From Streptomyces eurythermus (GTDB taxonomy: Bacteria; Actinomycetota; Actinomycetes; Streptomycetales; Streptomycetaceae), in contig NZ_BMSK01000006.1 in assembly GCF_014649115.1 (NCBI RefSeq), positions 163,367 to 227,366 on the forward strand: DNA of 64,000 bases, written 5' to 3'. Position numbers and translations under genes: made by a program. Shown in pieces: positions 8,526 to 15,851 of the stretch. Under the pieces are notes generated by a model. That model saw nothing but the letters and a program-made list of their open reading frames with translations, was not told the DNA's origin and did no database searches. Numbering within the stretch: position 1 is the stretch's first letter; the number at the start of each line of letters is the position of its first letter.

Positions 8526-9387
8526 CGAAGTACTCCTCCACAAGGTCCGCGCCCGCCTCCTCGCCGCCCTCGGCGGGCAGCGTCAGCAGGCTTCGTGCTC
8601 GGTCGGTCGCGAGCGTGCCCTCCAGCCACGACCAGGCCCCGGCCGGCCACACCCGTGGCACCGGCCCGCCCGGCTCCAGCACCGGCGGGGCGGACGTGCC
8701 GGTGCGCCGCACGGCGACCAGGCGCACCGGCCGCAGCCGTCGCCCGACGGGCACGACCGCGCCCAGGCCCTCCGGCCGGGCGAGCACCACCTCACCGCTC
8801 ACCGTGCAGAAGGAGCGGCGCTGTTCCAGCCCGGCCAGGGCGCCCTCGCGCATCGCGGCCAGCGTACGGCCGCGCACCCCAGCCGGCGTGAGATACGGCC
8901 GGGCCGCGCCGGTGGCGCGCTCGACCACCAGCAACTGGTCCGAGGCCAGGGCCCAGCCGCGCGCGAGGAGCACCAGGCCGAGGCTGGTCTTGCCGCTGTG
9001 CGGTGCGCCGAGGAAGGCCACGCAGCGGCCCGCGCGCACCAGCACCGTGGCCTGCGCCGCGGCGACCGTGTCCCGCAGGACCCGGAACGGCGGCAGCGGT
9101 GACGGCACCGAGGACCAGCGGGTGAAGCGGCGCTCCTCGACGAGGTCGCCGCCGGGCTCCGCGGACAGCCGGAAGGACTTCGGTACGTCGTCCTTGGCCA
9201 GCAGCGAGCGCAGGAACCCGCCCTCGCCGGCGGACAGGTCCACCCGGTACCGGGGCCGCGCCCCGTCCCGGGCCCGGTGCGGTCCGAAGAAGAAGTCCAG
9301 GTCCACGGCGTCCGCGGGCGTGCACCGCACCCGGACCACGGTGCCGAAGAAGTCGAGGACGCGCTCGGCGCCCGGGTCACCCGGCAT
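8518..9387 (-). CDS. HPr-kinase-like ATPase, second of a tandem pair
   Basis: A 289-residue protein resembling the HprK-related kinases found in RiPP clusters such as some lasso-peptide loci. The nucleotide site shows as GAPHSGKTS (127-135) and the following HprK-type acidic motif as ASDQLLVVE (148-156). Relative to the first copy, Ser-Gly-Thr is replaced by Pro-His-Ser in the P-loop and the second Asp of S-D-D by Gln, so the two may differ in activity. The ATG at 9387 overlaps the end of the first copy and has GGGAGGGA upstream. Related enzymes phosphorylate a peptide Ser (as in paeninodin biosynthesis); the role here is unknown. Confidence 0.75.
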   Translation of the reverse strand: MPGDPGAERVLDFFGTVVRVRCTPADAVDLDFFFGPHRARDGARPRYRVDLSAGEGGFLRSLLAKDDVPKSFRLSAEPGGDLVEERRFTRWSSVPSPLPPFRVLRDTVAAAQATVLVRAGRCVAFLGAPHSGKTSLGLVLLARGWALASDQLLVVERATGAARPYLTPAGVRGRTLAAMREGALAGLEQRRSFCTVSGEVVLARPEGLGAVVPVGRRLRPVRLVAVRRTGTSAPPVLEPGGPVPRVWPAGAWSWLEGTLATDRARSLLTLPAEGGEEAGADLVEEYFGA

Positions 9388-10210
9388 GGCGGTTCCCTCC
9401 CGCGGTCAGCTGTTCGCACGTCTCCAGCAGGGGCGCCAGGTGCCGGTGCGGGTCCCAGGCGACGCGCGTGACGGGCCCGTCGGCGCGCGCGGTGAAGCGG
9501 TCGCCGCGGGCCAGATCCAGGCGCCAGGACAGCCGGTACGGCCGGTCCGGCGGGGCGCAGCGGCCGAGTCGCTGCGGGCGCACCATCCAGGTGCTGCCCC
9601 AACGGGTGGGCACACACGGCGCGCCGGCCAGCAGCGAGGCGTCGAGCCACGGCAGCAGCGGCAGGCTGCGCGCGCGGACGCCGACGGGCCGGCCGTAGTA
9701 GTACAGCCGTCCCCTGGTACGGCGGTCCAGCACCAGCAGGTCGTCGGAGACGAACCGCCAGCCGAGGCGCAGCAGATGGGCGACGACGACCGACTTCCCG
9801 GTGCCGCTGGCCCCGGTGACCGCCAGCGCCCGGCCCTCGTCGTCCGGGGCGGCCAGGGCGGCACCGTGCCGCAGGCGCACCCGGTCGCGCAGCGGCGGCA
9901 GGCCGAAGGGCGGCACCGGCGAGGGCAACCGGGCCTGGACGCCCCACTCCTCGTACAGCAGCCAGGGCCTGCCCGGCGTGCGCCACCAGACGCGCTTGGG
10001 TGTCGCCGTGCCGAGGGCGGCGGTGAGGCAGCCGTCCCCGTCCGCTTCCAGCCGCACGCTCAACCCGGCCTCCTCGCAGGTCTGTTCCGGTACGAGGTGG
10101 TCGTCGAGGTAGTAGCGCAGGTGGCCGGCGTCGCGGGGGTGCGCGCAGTGGAAGTCCACGGTCGTGCCGAGGAAGCGGGCCCGGACGGCCGGGTGCGTGC
10201 GGTCAGGCAT
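9377..10210 (-). CDS. HPr-kinase-like ATPase, first of a tandem pair
   Basis: A 277-residue protein with a canonical HprK-type P-loop GASGTGKS (133-140) followed by VSDDLLVLD (154-162), the acidic motif seen in HprK and RiPP-associated kinases. The N-terminal 120 residues have no recognised domain but align loosely with the second copy: both contain a P-S-P-x-P-P-F motif before the kinase domain, which suggests duplication. The ATG at 10210 overlaps the radical SAM gene by 8 bases and has GGAGG upstream. In the paeninodin pathway such a kinase phosphorylates the precursor; possible acceptors in this precursor include Thr24 and Ser32. That role is inference. Confidence 0.78.
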   Translation of the reverse strand: MPDRTHPAVRARFLGTTVDFHCAHPRDAGHLRYYLDDHLVPEQTCEEAGLSVRLEADGDGCLTAALGTATPKRVWWRTPGRPWLLYEEWGVQARLPSPVPPFGLPPLRDRVRLRHGAALAAPDDEGRALAVTGASGTGKSVVVAHLLRLGWRFVSDDLLVLDRRTRGRLYYYGRPVGVRARSLPLLPWLDASLLAGAPCVPTRWGSTWMVRPQRLGRCAPPDRPYRLSWRLDLARGDRFTARADGPVTRVAWDPHRHLAPLLETCEQLTAGGNRHAG

Positions 10211-11756
10211 CGAGACCGGCCTCCATGCCCTGCTCGCGCTGCCAGGCGGTGAGTTCCTCGCTGATGGCCCGCCGGTCGGCCCGGTAGCCGGGCTCCTCGA
10301 AGGGCATGCCCCGCACCCGGCTCGGGATCAGGGAGCAGGCGTGTTCCCGCGGACTGAGGAGGCTGTCGAACATCCGCCACGGAAACTCCACGCTCAGCCC
10401 GAGCGCGGCCCGTTCGTCCCACAGCCCGCTGCCGGGGCGCAGCTCGCACTCGGTCAGGTACTTGGGCGCGGGCAGGCCCGCCCGGCGGTGTGCGCGGATC
10501 TCCGCGAGCAGGCGCCGGCGGTGGTCCGGTGTCTCCTTGGGATGGCCGATCATCACGCCCCACACGCTGCGCATGCCCAGCGAGCGGGCCGCGCGGAGCA
10601 TCCGGACGCCCTCCTCGACGCTCTGCCGCTTGTCCATCAGCGCCAGATGGTCCTCCAGCAGGGTCTCGATGCCGAGCTGTACGGTCACCCGGCCGAGCCG
10701 GGCCAGCTGCCGCAGCCGTTCCCGGCCGAAGTCGGGCCGTATCTCGCAGAAGACGCGGTAGTCGTGCCGCTCCCCGGAGGCGTCCAGCGCCTGGGTCAGA
10801 CGCGGGGGCAGCGCCGTGTCGAGGAACTGGAAGCGGCGCTGCCCGTACGTCCGGGCCAGGTGGGCCATCTCGGCCAGTACCCGGGCCGGGTCGTGCATCT
10901 TGAACCGGGCGTCGTAGGCGTCGTTGAAGTTGCAGAAGTCGCAGCGGTCCCAGTAACAGCCGCGGGACAGCTCCAGGCTCACCACCAGCCGGTCGCGCAG
11001 CCAGGGCCGGCGCGTCCCGGCCGCGACGAGGGCGGACTGCTCGGCGTACCCGTCCTTGAAGGTGTGCGCCCGGCCGGCCACGAGCCGGCGCCGCCCCTGA
11101 AGGGCGTGGTGCACGGCGTCGCCGAGGACGTCCTCGGCCTCCCCGTACACCACCACGTCCACCTCCTCGTGCCGGTCGAGGACGTCCCGGGCCACCTGCG
11201 AGGAGCCGAAGTACCCCCCGAGGACCACGCGCGGCCGGGGCACACCCCTGGCCCGGGCGGCGCGGGCCGCGCGGCGGGCCAGCAGCAGGCTGGGCAGCAA
11301 CTGGAAGTGGGTGCTGGTCAGGCACAGCACCTCGGTGCCCACCAGGCGTTCGGCCAGCCGGTCCAGATACGCGTCGAACAGCTCCCGCAGCCGCGTCTCG
11401 TCCTCGGCGCCGGCGAGGATCTCGGTCCGGGACAGCTCGGCGCGTTCGGCCCGGTGGGCGGGGGCCGGCGGCGACCACAGGGGCAGCAGGGCGACGTCGG
11501 AGGCGAAGTGCCGGTTGGTGAACAGCTTGTACGCGCTCTCCGGCAGGCCCCGGCCGCGCGCGAAGGCGTAGAACTCCATGTGCGCCGGCAGGAACCGGGC
11601 CCGGCAGCCGAGCTGCCGCAGCCGCCGGGTGATGAGCACGGCCGGGTAACAGGTCGCGAAGGGGGTGAAGAAGGGCAGCGAGACCACGGCGACGGTGGCC
11701 GCCGGCGCGGTGCGCACGACCGGCGTCAGCGACAGGGGTGCGGGGCTTGGCGTCAT
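10203..11756 (-). CDS. B12-type radical SAM enzyme 1 (RiPP maturase)
   Basis: A 517-residue protein. The N-terminal 230 residues look like a cobalamin-binding (Rossmann) region (VAVVSLPFFTPFATCYPAVLITRRLRQLG and PRVVLGGYFGSSQVARDVL), though the usual B12 His motif is not evident. The radical SAM core has Cys267, Cys271 and Cys274 in CYWDRCDFCNF, ligating the 4Fe-4S cluster that cleaves S-adenosylmethionine. The layout resembles the ribosomal-peptide-maturation radical SAM family (TIGR03975-like), whose members methylate or otherwise modify unactivated carbons. The ATG at 11756 has GGAGGG upstream; the longer frame to 11843 runs into the intergenic hairpin. It is the first gene after that hairpin and is coupled to the kinase-like genes downstream. 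The substrate is inferred to be the 41-residue peptide. Confidence 0.85.
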   Translation of the reverse strand: MTPSPAPLSLTPVVRTAPAATVAVVSLPFFTPFATCYPAVLITRRLRQLGCRARFLPAHMEFYAFARGRGLPESAYKLFTNRHFASDVALLPLWSPPAPAHRAERAELSRTEILAGAEDETRLRELFDAYLDRLAERLVGTEVLCLTSTHFQLLPSLLLARRAARAARARGVPRPRVVLGGYFGSSQVARDVLDRHEEVDVVVYGEAEDVLGDAVHHALQGRRRLVAGRAHTFKDGYAEQSALVAAGTRRPWLRDRLVVSLELSRGCYWDRCDFCNFNDAYDARFKMHDPARVLAEMAHLARTYGQRRFQFLDTALPPRLTQALDASGERHDYRVFCEIRPDFGRERLRQLARLGRVTVQLGIETLLEDHLALMDKRQSVEEGVRMLRAARSLGMRSVWGVMIGHPKETPDHRRRLLAEIRAHRRAGLPAPKYLTECELRPGSGLWDERAALGLSVEFPWRMFDSLLSPREHACSLIPSRVRGMPFEEPGYRADRRAISEELTAWQREQGMEAGLDA

Positions 11757-11829
11757 CCGGGGGTCCCTCCGTGCCGTCCGGCGGTGCGAGTGACGTCGTG
11801 CGAATGGTGCGCGATGATGAGGGGTGGCG

Positions 11830-11870
11830 CGGGTCCGGTGCACCGGCTTGGCCCCGGTGCACCGGACCCG
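11830..11870 (-). terminator. Perfect 17-bp stem-loop after the precursor gene
   Basis: CGGGTCCGGTGCACCGG at 11830-11846 pairs perfectly with 11854-11870 across a 7-base loop. It lies 16 bases beyond the precursor stop (11886) and 74 bases before the start of radical SAM gene 1. RiPP operons often have such a hairpin right after the precursor to raise its transcript level over the enzymes, by partial termination or 3'-end protection. No U-tract follows. Confidence 0.8.
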
Positions 11871-11885
11871 GCCCCTGCGGGCGGA

Positions 11886-12011
11886 TCAGTCCACGACGAA
11901 CTGCTTGTGCAGGCCGGAGGCCATGATGGCCTCCTCGATCGTGGGCTCGAAGAAACCGTCGTCCTCGAACTCGACCTCCGCCGCGGCGGTGTCCGTCTGC
12001 TCCTCTGCCAT
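11886..12011 (-). CDS. Putative RiPP precursor peptide, 41 residues
   Basis: A short gene between two radical SAM genes, all leftward. The Shine-Dalgarno sequence GGAAGGAGGTGA is near-perfect and overlaps the TGA of radical SAM gene 2 (12016-12018), so translation should be strong and coupled. The peptide is acidic at the N-terminus (about ten Glu/Asp in the first 27 residues), has one proline (Pro23, after two Phe and a Glu) and a less charged C-terminal part, T24 to D41, containing Ile, Met30, Ser32, Gly33, His35, Lys36, Gln37, Phe38, two Val and terminal Asp41. There is no Cys, no Gly-Gly motif and no core repeat. A hairpin follows directly. Size, position, ribosome site and acidic leader all fit a RiPP precursor. 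I recognise no family; cleavage after Pro23 by the S9 peptidase is a hypothesis. Confidence 0.8.
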   Translation of the reverse strand: MAEEQTDTAAAEVEFEDDGFFEPTIEEAIMASGLHKQFVVD

Positions 12012-12015
12012 GGGT

Positions 12016-14460
12016 TCACCTCCTTCCGGCTACTCGGTGCGCTGACCTGTCCGGGGTCTCCACGGACAGGAACCGGGCGATCAGCAGCCGCCACACGAAG
12101 GCGCGCAGCCGCGGTACGGATCCCGGGGCGCAACGCGCGGCCAGCTCGGCCCACCGCAGGCCGTCGCTGTCGCAGCCGACGTCTTCGGCGGTGTCGGCGC
12201 CCTTGCCCGCGCCGGCGCCTGCGCTCGCGTCGGCGAGGAGCCGGGCGGCGGCGGCCCCGGAGGCGGACAGGCGCAGGCGCTGCCCGGTGATCCAGGAGGT
12301 CAGGAGGGTGTCGGTGCCCTCGTGGACGAGGCGGGCGCCCGGCGCGAGACGCAGCAGGAGGTCACCGGTCAGCTGGGCCGCCGAGGTCAGCGACCGGGCG
12401 TCCGGGCCGGCGGCTTCCAAGCACCGGTGGTGCAGCGCGGCCCGCAGCAGCCTGTGTTCGGCCTGGTCCCGGCAGACGTCCACGGCGCGCCCGGGCAGCG
12501 CGTCCAGCAGTCTGCTCGGCAGGCTGAAGAGGGCTCCTTCCCGGGGTTCGTAGAGGAGGGTCCGGTCGCCGTCGCGCAGCCGGATGACCCAGCCGCCGGC
12601 GGGCCGCAGCGCCATGTGGTCCCAGCGGGTCCCCGGGCAGGGCACTCGGGGCGGGGCGGCCCGGTGGCCCCGGCGGGAGTCCGCCCGCAGGAAGACGACC
12701 TCCTCGGCGGGGCGGTCCGCGGAGTCGGGGGAGCCGCTCAGGACGCGGTCCGCCCGGGCGGCGATGTCCCGGTCCTCCGCGCCGCGCGGCTGCGGAAAGG
12801 GGCCGACGTAGTCGTAACGCAGCGCCATCTGGAGGTCCTCGCCCGGGCCCGGGGGCTCCAGGCGCACCTGGTACTCCTCCGGGGCGGCGGCCACCGGGGA
12901 CAGCGCGTCCAGGACGAACGGGCCGATGCCGAAGGTGCTGTCCGGCACGCCGTACCGCTCCCGCGACCGGGCGAGGGTCGCGGCCGCGAACTCCACGGTG
13001 CGGGCCGTCTGCCAGCGCGCCTCGCCGGGGAACCCGGCGATCCCGAAGAGGTGGACGCTGATGCCGGACGCGAGCAGCGCGTCCAGATTGGGCGCGATCC
13101 AGGACGCCTTGATGTCCTTGCGCATACGGTCGAGGACGTCCTGGTTGTACGACTCCAGCCCCAGGTCCAGCCGGCGGCAGCCGGCCGCGTACAGCGCGTC
13201 GGTCAGACGGCGGTCGATGGTGGGGGAGAAGCGGGTCTCGCCGTACCAGCGGTAGTCGCGGCCGGCCAGCCCGCGGGCCAGGCCGCGCATGCTGCGGACG
13301 GTCAGGATCTCGTCCACGAACTGGAAGTGCCGGATGCCGTGGCGCCGGTGCAGCTCGTCCAGCTCCGCGACGACCGCCTCAGGGGCGCGCATCCGGAACG
13401 CGTCCGAGGCGAAGGGGATCGCGCAGAACGCGCACTTCCAGGCGCAGCTGCGGGAGGCGATGACCGGCAGGACGGGTCCGGGCGCGAGGTAGCTGTCGGT
13501 CAGCGGGTGGTCGGTGAAGTCGGGCACGGGCAGCTCGCCGAGCGAGGCGGTCACGGGCGGGCAGCGGTGCAGGGCGTCACCGTCGGGTACGACGATGCCG
13601 GGGACACCGTGCGGGGTCCGGCCCGCGAGCAGCCGGTCCACGAGGGCCACGACCGACTCCTCGCCCTCGTAGCACACGAGGGAGTCCACCAGCGTGAAGA
13701 ACGGGTGCCCCGGCCGCAGCCGGTCGGCGATCCGGGTGACGAAGTTGCCGCCGAGGGTGATGTGCGCGCCGGGCCGCTCGCGCCGGACCAGCCGTGCGGC
13801 CGTCAGCGCGGCGATGAGCTGGGAGTCGGCGGACACCGACAGCCCGACCACTTCGAGGTCCGGCAGCGCGCGCAGCCGGGGCACCAGGACGCGTTCGAAG
13901 ACGTGCAGGTACGGGTTGTGCACGGGGTCGGTGACCGCGCGCATCACCTGCGCGCTGGAGACGGGGCGGTGGCGCAGGTCGAACCGGTCGAAGCTCAGCC
14001 GGGAACCGGGGGTGAGGGCGGCCATGCCGTCGAGGACGGCATGGCACACGGCGGTGGCGGCCCGGTGGCCGTCGATGTCCTCCACGGAGGCCGGCGAGCG
14101 CAGGAACGCCGCCGCGCGGTCCACGGCGGACCGCGCCGCCTCGAACTGGTCGAGGGCCCGGCCGGTCAACGTCTCCGACCGGTGGGCCGCGTACTCGCCG
14201 GCCCCCTCCCGGCTGAGCAGGTGGCGCATCGTCTCGGCGGACAGGTCGAGCGCGCGGGCGGCCACCCCGTGGCGGCGCAGCACGGCCAGCAGGAGGGGTA
14301 CGGCGAGATGAGGCGCGTACGGGTTCCACAGCGGCGGGTTGACCAGCAGGACGCGGGGTGAGGAGGGGGCGGTGTCCGGGGCATCGGCTGTGGCGGGGGT
14401 ATCGGGGGTATCGGGGGTATGGGGAGTATCGGGCGGGGGTGCGGGATTGCGTGGGTGCAT
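12016..14460 (-). CDS. B12-type radical SAM enzyme 2 with C-terminal extension
   Basis: An 814-residue protein. After a low-complexity Pro-Asp-Thr N-terminus, PRVLLVNPPLWNPYAPHLAVPLL begins a B12-binding-like domain. The radical SAM motif is Cys339, Cys343 and Cys346 in CAWKCAFCAIPF, followed by YRWYGETRFSP and LDLGLESYNQDVLDRMRK as in cobalamin-dependent family members. From about residue 590 there is a 220-residue extension with two stretches (RWDHMALRPAGGWVIRLRDG and LLLRLAPGARLVHEGTDTLL to VWRLLIARFLSVE) that resemble the winged-helix PqqD or TOMM-type modules that recognise leader peptides. This could be a built-in leader-binding domain; that is inference. The ATG at 14460 has GAGGTGA upstream and is preferred over 14502. 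Its stop overlaps the precursor's ribosome site. Confidence 0.85.
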   Translation of the reverse strand: MHPRNPAPPPDTPHTPDTPDTPATADAPDTAPSSPRVLLVNPPLWNPYAPHLAVPLLLAVLRRHGVAARALDLSAETMRHLLSREGAGEYAAHRSETLTGRALDQFEAARSAVDRAAAFLRSPASVEDIDGHRAATAVCHAVLDGMAALTPGSRLSFDRFDLRHRPVSSAQVMRAVTDPVHNPYLHVFERVLVPRLRALPDLEVVGLSVSADSQLIAALTAARLVRRERPGAHITLGGNFVTRIADRLRPGHPFFTLVDSLVCYEGEESVVALVDRLLAGRTPHGVPGIVVPDGDALHRCPPVTASLGELPVPDFTDHPLTDSYLAPGPVLPVIASRSCAWKCAFCAIPFASDAFRMRAPEAVVAELDELHRRHGIRHFQFVDEILTVRSMRGLARGLAGRDYRWYGETRFSPTIDRRLTDALYAAGCRRLDLGLESYNQDVLDRMRKDIKASWIAPNLDALLASGISVHLFGIAGFPGEARWQTARTVEFAAATLARSRERYGVPDSTFGIGPFVLDALSPVAAAPEEYQVRLEPPGPGEDLQMALRYDYVGPFPQPRGAEDRDIAARADRVLSGSPDSADRPAEEVVFLRADSRRGHRAAPPRVPCPGTRWDHMALRPAGGWVIRLRDGDRTLLYEPREGALFSLPSRLLDALPGRAVDVCRDQAEHRLLRAALHHRCLEAAGPDARSLTSAAQLTGDLLLRLAPGARLVHEGTDTLLTSWITGQRLRLSASGAAAARLLADASAGAGAGKGADTAEDVGCDSDGLRWAELAARCAPGSVPRLRAFVWRLLIARFLSVETPDRSAHRVAGRR
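14395..14430. repeat. 9-bp tandem repeat in the radical SAM 2 N-terminus
   Basis: Four copies of a 9-base unit: GGGGGTATC, GGGGGTATC, GGGGGTATG, GGGAGTATC. On the coding strand it yields the repeated Asp-Thr-Pro run near residues 11-22. The unit is in frame, so copy changes would only lengthen or shorten the linker before the B12-binding domain. Confidence 0.85.
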
Positions 14461-14498
14461 GGGCTCACCTCGTCCCGTTCCGGGAAATGGTCCGGCCT

Positions 14499-14607
14499 TC
14501 ACGGTTTTACGACGTCACGGTTTTTACGACGTCATCTTTTCTGCGTCGTCACGGCTTCCACGGCTTTCACGCCTTCGTGATCTCGTGACTTCGTGACTTC
14601 GTGACTT
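14499..14607. repeat. Tandem repeats between PhyH and radical SAM 2 genes
   Basis: The 146-base spacer is unusually AT-rich and repetitive. TCACGGTTTTACGACG at 14499-14514 is followed directly by a near-identical 17-base copy at 14515-14531. Further on, CGTGACTT occurs three times in perfect tandem (14584-14591, 14592-14599, 14600-14607), ending at the dioxygenase stop codon. The function is unknown; it lies within the presumed operon transcript. Confidence 0.85.
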
Positions 14608-15458
14608 CACGGCGAAGGCACGGAGGAGCGGTCGGTGTAGGTTCCCTCGCCGTCCCAGCGGCCGATGCGTCCGGGGACGAAGGTGTGCCGCACCGCGTCC
14701 GCGTGCGGGGTCCAGGGCCGCCCGAGGAGACGGCGGGTCAATTCTTCGAGCGGACTTTTCGGGGCCGGTCCGTCGGCGAGGTTCATCGGTGATTCGAGTG
14801 CCACGACCGGATTGGAGATGAACCGGGGCCGGCCTCGGGGATTGGGTGCCGACTGATGAGCGGTCAGTGGGTGCAGGATCCAGGCGTCACCCGCCTTTCC
14901 GGTCAGGGAGAGGTGCCGCCCCGGGTCCCCGACGAAGTCCCGGGCGGGAATGTGCGCGCTGGTCAGCCCGGCCGGATGGCGGGCCAGGTGCCGGAGAATG
15001 CCGGCGGTGGCCGAGGGGGCCGCGAGCGTGGCGCCTTCGCCCTCCTCCACGTCGGTCCACAGCACGAACAGCAGGAGCGCCTGTTCGGGACTGTCCGGAT
15101 GGTGCACGAAGAAGTCACCGTCCACGTGCCAGCTGTCGGCCAGCCCGGTGGTACGGAAGTTGCAGATCAGGGCGTTGCCGAGCCGGGCCGGCCGCTTGAT
15201 CCGGCCGGCTCCGCCGAGCAGGGCGCACACGGCCGCCCAGAGTGTGGGCGCCACGTCGGCGAGGTCGGCGACGCGGGTCGGGGGCAGCGAGGTGACACCG
15301 GGCGGCACCGTGAGCCGTCCGTCCACGGTGAGCCCCTCCCTGCGGAGCGTGGTCTCGAAAAATACCTGGAGTCGCGATCCGGGGCTGAGGTCGAGCGCGT
15401 TTCTCACACGGACGTACCCGTGCCGGAGAAAAGAGGACACGAGAGAGACATGAGTCAA
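14607..15458 (-). CDS. PhyH-like 2-oxoglutarate/Fe(II) dioxygenase
   Basis: About 283 residues from a TTG at 15458 (preceded by GGGGGG), or 314 from a GTG at 15551; the start is uncertain because neither site has a textbook Shine-Dalgarno sequence. The fold matches the phytanoyl-CoA dioxygenase (PhyH) family: the SWHVDGDFFVHH segment supplies His-x-Asp, HPLTAHQSAPN the distal His, and RPRFISNP the 2-oxoglutarate Arg. Family members hydroxylate or halogenate natural products. It is the first gene of the leftward RiPP operon, 146 bases before radical SAM gene 2. Together with the DUF6445 enzyme it gives the operon two unrelated Fe(II) oxygenases. A role in tailoring the peptide is inferred from position. 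Confidence 0.8.
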   Translation of the reverse strand: MTHVSLVSSFLRHGYVRVRNALDLSPGSRLQVFFETTLRREGLTVDGRLTVPPGVTSLPPTRVADLADVAPTLWAAVCALLGGAGRIKRPARLGNALICNFRTTGLADSWHVDGDFFVHHPDSPEQALLLFVLWTDVEEGEGATLAAPSATAGILRHLARHPAGLTSAHIPARDFVGDPGRHLSLTGKAGDAWILHPLTAHQSAPNPRGRPRFISNPVVALESPMNLADGPAPKSPLEELTRRLLGRPWTPHADAVRHTFVPGRIGRWDGEGTYTDRSSVPSP

Positions 15459-15540
15459 CGGAGCCCCCCGTACTTCGTCTGACTGAGCCCTGAAAGGAAT
15501 GGAGTCGAATGAGGGAGGGTGGTCAATCCTCGCCGAACAT

Positions 15541-15596
15541 CGATGAATCACTCATCGAGGGAACTGAATCATCGGTGGAACGCTGAATCATCGGTG
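15541..15596 (-). promoter_or_regulatory. Inverted and direct repeats upstream of the RiPP operon
   Basis: CGATGA-ATCAC-TCATCG (15541-15557) is a perfect inverted repeat. Just beyond it, CTGAATCATCGGTG occurs twice with 19-base periodicity (15564-15577 and 15583-15596). The region is AT-richer than its surroundings and precedes the first gene of the operon, so it is a candidate promoter and operator zone. If the PhyH start is the GTG at 15551 instead of the TTG at 15458, the inverted repeat would overlap the coding start. Confidence 0.5.
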
Positions 15597-15851
15597 CGGT
15601 GGGATGCTAGCAGCGCCCACTTCGCGACGTCCATCAACGTGCGCTGTCCGTGCGGATCTTCAGAACTCCGCAAAGCGGACACCGGGCTTCTCAAACATGG
15701 AATTTCCCGCGCGGGTGGAGAGACGCGAGTGATCTCGAAAGGTCTCCTTTCGACAGGTCGCCGAGGGAATGCCGGACCGGCCCGCCGCCGGGAACGGACA
15801 CCACGCTGTGCGCCGACATCGACACCCACGCGCGCCCCACACCGGCCGAAC
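15597..15851. other. Spacer at the edge of the RiPP operon
   Basis: No convincing gene. It contains a perfect 19-base inverted repeat TCGAAAGG-TCT-CCTTTCGA at 15735-15753, which could have been the operator of the decayed esterase gene that follows. The base composition is less GC-rich than in flanking genes. Confidence 0.5.

Noticed and set aside
14461..14502. Longer start for radical SAM enzyme 2
   Set aside because: The ATG at 14460 has GAGGTGA at good spacing; the 14 extra residues would run through the ribosome site.
14395..14607. CRISPR-like array
   Set aside because: Units are 6-17 bases in direct tandem without unique spacers, and no cas genes are present.
4187..15551. Lasso-peptide or thiopeptide cluster
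   Set aside because: HprK-like kinases occur with some lasso clusters, but there is no asparagine-synthetase-like cyclase, transglutaminase-like protease, YcaO or split LanB-type gene.
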